Below are positions 6,033 through 9,375 of a DNA stretch of 9,375 bases, one piece after another. Made by a program: the position numbers and the translations under genes. Every line of letters starts with the position of its first letter. Within the stretch, counting starts at the first letter, position 1. The notes beneath the pieces were generated by a model, which worked only from the letters and a program-made list of their open reading frames with translations, did no database searches and was not told the DNA's origin. The DNA comes from Paludibacteraceae bacterium (GTDB lineage Bacteria; Bacteroidota; Bacteroidia; Bacteroidales; Paludibacteraceae), in NCBI GenBank assembly GCA_017960065.1, contig JAGCZK010000215.1, positions 1 to 9,375 on the forward strand, written 5' to 3'.

Positions 6033-7745
6033 ATGAAACCAAGTATACAAATTCCTGTCCCCTTCTTCTTTCGTTGCCTGAAGAATTACAACGGCAAACA
6101 GTTTTCGAGTGATTTAATGGCCGGCATCATTGTCGGCATCGTTGCCATACCTCTGGCCATCGCCTTTGGTATCGCCTCGGGTGTAGGCCCCACCGAAGGT
6201 CTGGTGACCGCCATTGTCGCAGGATTCATCATTTCGCTGCTCGGTGGCACCAAAGTGCAAATCGGCGGCCCCACCGGCGCATTTATCGTCATCATCTACG
6301 GCATCATCCAGCAGCACGGCCTGACCGGCCTGATGATTGCCACCGTTATGGCTGGTATCTTGTTGGTGGTCATGGGATTGTTCCGACTCGGCAGCGTCAT
6401 CAAGTTTGTTCCCTACCCTGTTATCGTCGGCTTTACCGGCGGTATCGCCCTGACCATCTTTTCGACCCAAATGAACGACTTCTTCGGACTGGGCATCGAA
6501 AAAGTGCCGGCCGACTTTATCCACAAATGGATCTGCTACTTCCAACACACCGGCGACATCGACTGGTGGTCGTTTGGCGTCGCCCTCGTCAGTTTGCTGG
6601 TCATCATCCTTACCCCGAAAATCTCGAAAAAAATACCCGGTTCGCTGGTCGCCATCGTCTTGGCCACGTTGGCCGTATGGGCGCTGAAGAACTTCGGACA
6701 ATGGGAAGGTGCCCGTCAGATCACCACCATCGGCGACCTGTACGCCCTGCCCCACGGCATGCCGGCCCCCCACCTGCCTCAGATTGAGCTGGGCGAAGAC
6801 GAGACCTTGGTGAGCGTAATTCAGAACCTGTTTCCGGCCGCCTTTACCATTGCCATTTTGGGCGCCATCGAATCGTTGCTCTCGGCCATGGTGGCCGACG
6901 GTATTGTGGGTGGCAAGCACGACTCCAACACCGAACTGATCGGCCAGGGCATCGCCAACATCGCCAGCCCGTTCTTCGGTGGAATTCCGGCCACGGGAGC
7001 CATTGCGCGTACCATGACCAACATCAACAACGGCGGACGCAGCCCGATTGCCGGCATGATTCACGCCCTGGTGCTGCTGTTGGTGCTTTTCTTTTTGGGA
7101 AGTCTGGTCGGTTTGATTCCGATGCCCTGCCTGGCAGCGGTATTGGTGATGGTCGCTTACAACATGAGCGGCTGGCGCACCTTTGTATCGCTCTACAAGG
7201 GTCCGAAATCGGATTTTGCCGTACTCATCACCACCTTCGTCCTGACCGTGGTCTTCGACCTCACCATCGCCATCGAAATCGGCCTGCTGCTGGCCATCCT
7301 GCTGTTCTTGCGCCGTACCAGCGAAGCCACCTCGATTCGGGTGTTCCAAGAAGAAATCGACCCCAACAGCGACAGCGACTTCGACTTGCACGAAGAGAAA
7401 CTGGCCATCCCCGACGGTTGCGAAGTGTACGAAATCGACGGCCCGTACTTTTTTGGCATTGCCAACAAGTTCGACGAACTGATGGCCGGCCTCGGCCCCA
7501 AATCGAAGGTGCGTGTCATCCGTATGCGTAAGGTACCGTTTATCGACTCCACGGGTATCCACAACCTCGAAACCTTGTGTATGCAATCGCAGAAAGAAGG
7601 TATCAGGGTGGTGCTTTCGGGGGTTAAGAGCTCGGTACGCAACACGCTGCAAAAGGCCGGATTCTTCAAAGTGCTCGACAGCCGCTACATCTGCTCCAAC
7701 ATCAACGAAGCGCTCGAAACCGCCCGTCAGATTATTGAGGAGTAG
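6033..7745 (+). CDS. SulP family inorganic anion transporter with STAS domain
   Basis: A 570-residue inner-membrane transporter of the SulP/SLC26 family, which moves anions such as sulfate, bicarbonate or C4-dicarboxylates, commonly coupled to H+ or Na+. The membrane part covers about 28-428 with many hydrophobic helices. Family signatures are PLAIAFGIASGVGPTEGL (40-57), GGTKVQIGGPTGAF (71-84), GAIESLLSAMVADG (277-290), and the GGIPATGAIARTMTNINNGG segment (316-335). The C-terminal cytoplasmic STAS domain (about 440-568) contains the IDSTG motif (504-508), whose serine aligns with the phosphorylated serine of anti-sigma antagonists. Length and domain order are normal for a full-length member. 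Substrate cannot be decided: no sulfate-assimilation or carbonic anhydrase gene is nearby. It has its own promoter and follows a terminator, so it is probably a separate unit. Confidence 0.95.
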   Translation: MKPSIQIPVPFFFRCLKNYNGKQFSSDLMAGIIVGIVAIPLAIAFGIASGVGPTEGLVTAIVAGFIISLLGGTKVQIGGPTGAFIVIIYGIIQQHGLTGLMIATVMAGILLVVMGLFRLGSVIKFVPYPVIVGFTGGIALTIFSTQMNDFFGLGIEKVPADFIHKWICYFQHTGDIDWWSFGVALVSLLVIILTPKISKKIPGSLVAIVLATLAVWALKNFGQWEGARQITTIGDLYALPHGMPAPHLPQIELGEDETLVSVIQNLFPAAFTIAILGAIESLLSAMVADGIVGGKHDSNTELIGQGIANIASPFFGGIPATGAIARTMTNINNGGRSPIAGMIHALVLLLVLFFLGSLVGLIPMPCLAAVLVMVAYNMSGWRTFVSLYKGPKSDFAVLITTFVLTVVFDLTIAIEIGLLLAILLFLRRTSEATSIRVFQEEIDPNSDSDFDLHEEKLAIPDGCEVYEIDGPYFFGIANKFDELMAGLGPKSKVRVIRMRKVPFIDSTGIHNLETLCMQSQKEGIRVVLSGVKSSVRNTLQKAGFFKVLDSRYICSNINEALETARQIIEE

Positions 7746-7775
7746 GATTCAAGCGCCGCAGTGAACGCCTAAAGA

Positions 7776-7806
7776 TTTGCTTTCTTCGAAAATTATTGTT
7801 AACTTG
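7776..7806 (+). promoter_or_regulatory. Probable promoter of the FISUMP gene
   Basis: TTTG at 7776-7779 is followed after 19 bp by TTAACTTG (7799-7806), an imperfect TAnnTTTG (six of eight positions when N positions are counted as matching). The layout closely parallels the lipoprotein promoter: both begin TTTGCTTT, carry AAAATTA in the spacer, and end near TAACTT. The -7 element falls inside the left arm of the inverted repeat at 7795-7826. Confidence 0.5.
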
Positions 7807-7826
7807 CAGGATTGTAAGTTAACAAT
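7795..7826. promoter_or_regulatory. 14-bp inverted repeat overlapping the promoter (operator or hairpin)
   Basis: ATTGTTAACTTGCA (7795-7808) and TGTAAGTTAACAAT (7813-7826) are complementary over 14 bp with one G-T pair, around the 4-base loop GGAT. Eleven outer pairs are perfect, and each arm contains the palindrome GTTAAC. The right arm ends 7 bp before the ATG at 7834. Because the left arm covers the likely -7 element, a DNA operator is my first reading. The TTTT that follows (7826-7829) leaves open a weak terminator for the SulP gene. Confidence 0.65.
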
Positions 7827-7833
7827 TTTAATC

Positions 7834-8541
7834 ATGAAGCATCGTTTCGTTGTTTTGCTGTGCATGCTTGCGCCATGCGTTTTTGCCCAAGAAGAGCCTA
7901 CTACCGGCATTGTCGACAATCACGAATGGGTCGATTTGGGGCTGAGTGTCAAATGGGCCACCTGCAATATCGGTGCGCAATCGCCCTCCGATTTCGGCGA
8001 TTTCTTCGCTTGGGGCGAGACCATGGCCAAGAAGAAGTTCACCTGGAAGAATTACAAATACCGCCTCGACGGCGATGATGTCCGCTCGGTACGGTTTACC
8101 CAATACAACACCGTGCGCGGCCGCGGCAAGGTCGACAACCGCATGCAGCTCAGTCCGCTCGATGACGCCGCCCGCATCAACTGGAGCCGCCAGTGGCGCA
8201 TTCCCAGTCCCGCTGAATGGCAGGAGTTGTGGAAAAACTGCTCGGCTGAGTTAGTCACCATCGACGGACACCCCTGTTACAAGTTGACGAGCAAGATCAA
8301 TGGCAATTCGATTGTTTTGCCGTTGGGCGGAATCAAGGGGCCGCAAGATTCGGAGCGAACAATTGGTTCGTATTGGTCGTGCATGCTGATGCAAGGCGAA
8401 GCCAGCGGTGCCCAAAACATCACGCTCAATGAAAAAGGGGTTCGGTGGAATTTGAATTCGGCCCGCATGTACGGCCGCTCCATCCGCCCCGTCCTCGACG
8501 AGCCCAAGAAAGAAGAGGAAACAGATGGAGCTGCCCAGTAA
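7834..8541 (+). CDS. Secreted FISUMP-domain protein
   Basis: A 235-residue protein with a Sec signal peptide (MKHR, hydrophobic core, CVFA|Q; cleavage after A18). The start at 7834 is chosen over an in-frame ATG at 7777 because the longer form would put a charged 19-residue extension before the signal peptide and begin inside the promoter. The mature part is one FISUMP (Fibrobacter succinogenes major paralogous) domain. It shows EWVDLGLSVKWATCNIGA (31-48), FFAWGET (57-63), the DDAARINW...WRIPSPAEWQELWKNC core (110-136), GNSIVLPLGG (157-166), GSYWSC (178-183) and GRSIRPV (214-220). The domain's role is unknown; it occurs in many secreted and surface proteins of Bacteroidetes and Fibrobacter. 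A short charged tail (EPKKEEETDG) follows. No lipobox is evident, since C15 follows proline. It is probably periplasmic or exported. Confidence 0.85.
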   Translation: MKHRFVVLLCMLAPCVFAQEEPTTGIVDNHEWVDLGLSVKWATCNIGAQSPSDFGDFFAWGETMAKKKFTWKNYKYRLDGDDVRSVRFTQYNTVRGRGKVDNRMQLSPLDDAARINWSRQWRIPSPAEWQELWKNCSAELVTIDGHPCYKLTSKINGNSIVLPLGGIKGPQDSERTIGSYWSCMLMQGEASGAQNITLNEKGVRWNLNSARMYGRSIRPVLDEPKKEEETDGAAQ

Positions 8542-8580
8542 GCCGGCAAACAATCGCACAACGACTAAACTCGGTCAATC

Positions 8581-9105
8581 ATGGAACGCGAATACGACTA
8601 CGAACAATGGCGAAAGGTCAATGAGATTACGGATCCGATTGAACTGATGAATGAGTTGAAATCTTTTCAGCTCAAAGGAAGAGTCATCAAAAACATCTAT
8701 TACCTGGGGTATCTATATACTGAAAAACAAAATTTCATTGAGATTGACGAGCCTTTCATGATAGAATTTGAAGACGGCGACCATTTGGATATCGAATACG
8801 ATGATTTCGGTCATGTTCGTATTGCCATGAACACGCTGATTGTACACAAAAAGCACAAGGCGAACCACATTTTCCCTGGATGTATTGGAGGTCAGATACG
8901 CTACAACTCCGTCAAAATTGTCAATGAAGAGATTGACAATACCAATCGTCCTCTCCCCGACAATCAACTATACATCGACACGCTCTCATTTTGGATTGCA
9001 AAAACAAACCACGATAGGTTTGAATTGTTTGCAAGAAATGATTACGACTATGGAATGGTATGGGTCGAGGGATACCCTTGGGGAAAAGGGAAGAATCAGC
9101 CCTAA
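8581..9105 (+). CDS. Hypothetical protein, unrecognised, AT-richer than its neighbours
   Basis: I do not recognise this 174-residue protein. It has no signal peptide or membrane segment, so it should be cytoplasmic. It opens with a short helical part (EQWRKVNEITDPIELMNEL, 8-26) and then appears beta-rich and acidic: KGRVIKNIYYLGYLY (33-47), EIDEPFMIEFEDGDHLDIEYDD (54-75) and FELFARNDYDYGMVWVEGYP (147-166). The strand-rich middle with EPFxIEFEDGD resembles stand-alone orphan or immunity-type proteins in general style only; that is a guess. The gene lies 39 bp after the FISUMP gene with no visible promoter between, so it may share its transcript. Codons ATA, AGA, GGA, TAT and TTT are more frequent than in the upstream genes, which suggests a different origin. 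The ATG at 8581 is the first in frame after the FISUMP stop. Confidence 0.7.
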   Translation: MEREYDYEQWRKVNEITDPIELMNELKSFQLKGRVIKNIYYLGYLYTEKQNFIEIDEPFMIEFEDGDHLDIEYDDFGHVRIAMNTLIVHKKHKANHIFPGCIGGQIRYNSVKIVNEEIDNTNRPLPDNQLYIDTLSFWIAKTNHDRFELFARNDYDYGMVWVEGYPWGKGKNQP

Positions 9106-9117
9106 ATTCACAGAAAA

Positions 9118-9136
9118 CTCGGAAGTAGATTCCGAG
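9118..9136. repeat. 7-bp hairpin after the orphan gene
   Basis: CTCGGAA (9118-9124) and TTCCGAG (9130-9136) are perfect inverted arms around a 5-base loop, 12 bp after the stop codon at 9103-9105. No T-run follows, so it is not a standard terminator; it could protect the 3' end of a message. Confidence 0.5.
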
Positions 9137-9201
9137 CTAAAAGATTTCTCCAGCCCAAAGCATTTTCAAAAAATCAAGCACATAGACCAACTCTTCATCA
9201 C

Positions 9202-9220
9202 CCGATTTTCGAGTAATCGG
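9202..9220. repeat. 6-bp hairpin sharing a repeat with the later hairpin
   Basis: CCGATT (9202-9207) pairs with AATCGG (9215-9220) around a 7-base loop. Its left arm lies within the 10-base sequence that recurs at 9318-9327. No T-run follows. Confidence 0.4.
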
Positions 9221-9314
9221 ATCCAACGAGACCAATATCAACCGGCAATCCGGATGCTCTTGGCTGAACGCCTTGAGTCCTTATGGTACATAAGCCACTT
9301 GTTTTTATTATTCT

Positions 9315-9344
9315 ATTCCCGATTTTCTTATGAAATTCGGGAGT
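9315..9344. repeat. 13-bp imperfect hairpin
   Basis: ATTCCCGATTTTC (9315-9327) pairs with GAAATTCGGGAGT (9332-9344) around loop TTAT, with one T-T mismatch and one G-T pair. It stands 4 bp before the terminator-like palindrome, giving two hairpins in tandem. Confidence 0.55.
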
Positions 9345-9348
9345 ATGG

Positions 9349-9368
9349 TCACGAATTTCGTGATTTTT
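9349..9368 (+). terminator. Candidate intrinsic terminator at the window end
   Basis: TCACGAA (9349-9355) and TTCGTGA (9357-9363) are perfect arms centred on 9356, followed at once by five T residues (9364-9368). The stem is short and the T-run modest, but with the hairpin just upstream it could end the transcript of the FISUMP and orphan genes about 250 bp after the last stop. Confidence 0.55.
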
Positions 9369-9375
9369 GAAGGTG

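Larger units (their letters stand above)
9106..9375. other. Non-coding tail with several hairpins
   Basis: I see no convincing gene in these 270 bases on either strand. What is visible is a set of inverted repeats, listed separately where clear, and an exact 10-base direct repeat CCCGATTTTC at 9201-9210 and 9318-9327, each copy forming the left arm of a hairpin. Composition resembles the AT-richer gene just before it. Confidence 0.5.

Noticed and set aside
6114..7652. 512-codon open frame on the minus strand opposite the SulP gene
   Set aside because: Its translation is low-complexity, rich in His, Asp, Gly and Gln, as expected opposite a GC-rich gene; the + strand product matches SulP throughout.
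7777..7833. Earlier in-frame ATG for the FISUMP gene
   Set aside because: It would put 19 residues before a good signal peptide and would start translation inside the probable promoter.
8840..9370. 176-codon + strand frame overlapping the orphan gene and running to the window end
   Set aside because: The first half is an alternative reading of the orphan gene. The second half crosses several hairpins and looks random, so I treat 9106-9375 as non-coding.
1..9375. Search for CRISPR arrays, tRNA or rRNA genes, transposase genes and terminal inverted repeats of insertion sequences
   Set aside because: None was seen by reading. The inverted repeats found are short and local and do not flank a transposase gene.

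Overview
The window looks like a chromosomal segment of a moderately GC-rich member of the Bacteroidales. Four things point there: start codons have no Shine-Dalgarno sequence and sit after short A-rich leaders; promoters fit the Bacteroidetes pattern TTTG-N19/20-TAnnTTTG; aspartate transcarbamylase is encoded as a pyrB-pyrI pair; and the gene families present (a LolA-like chaperone next to trxB, a FISUMP-domain protein, a jelly-roll-like surface lipoprotein) are common in that order. No tRNA, rRNA, CRISPR array, transposase or phage gene is visible. All genes found are on the + strand.

Layout. (1) 1-1014: the 3' part of a DUF1015/SerK-like gene that begins before the window. (2) 1062-4621: a very compact run of five genes with gaps of 10, 9, 1 and 12 bp: pyrB and pyrI (catalytic and regulatory chains of aspartate transcarbamylase), an FMN-binding flavin reductase/flavoredoxin, a periplasmic LolA-like protein and thioredoxin reductase trxB. 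They are probably co-transcribed. (3) 4622-5939: a self-contained unit with helically phased A-tracts, a consensus promoter, a lipoprotein gene with two similar beta-rich domains, and a strong intrinsic terminator. (4) 5970-7745: a second promoter and a SulP-type anion transporter with a STAS domain. (5) 7776-9105: a promoter overlapping a 14-bp inverted repeat, a secreted FISUMP-domain protein, and an AT-richer unrecognised gene. (6) 9106-9375: no convincing gene, but several hairpins, the last with a T-run.

How it fits together. The first two blocks are housekeeping: pyrimidine synthesis (PyrBI), flavin and thiol redox (flavin reductase, TrxB) and envelope lipoprotein traffic (LolA-like). 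The last four genes are more accessory: an apparently highly expressed cell-envelope lipoprotein, an anion transporter, a secreted protein of unknown role and an orphan cytosolic protein. I found no clear new multi-gene system. The signals most worth a second look are regulatory and structural: the phased A-tract promoter, the dyad before the FISUMP gene, the internally duplicated lipoprotein, and the AT-rich orphan gene with its hairpin-rich tail.
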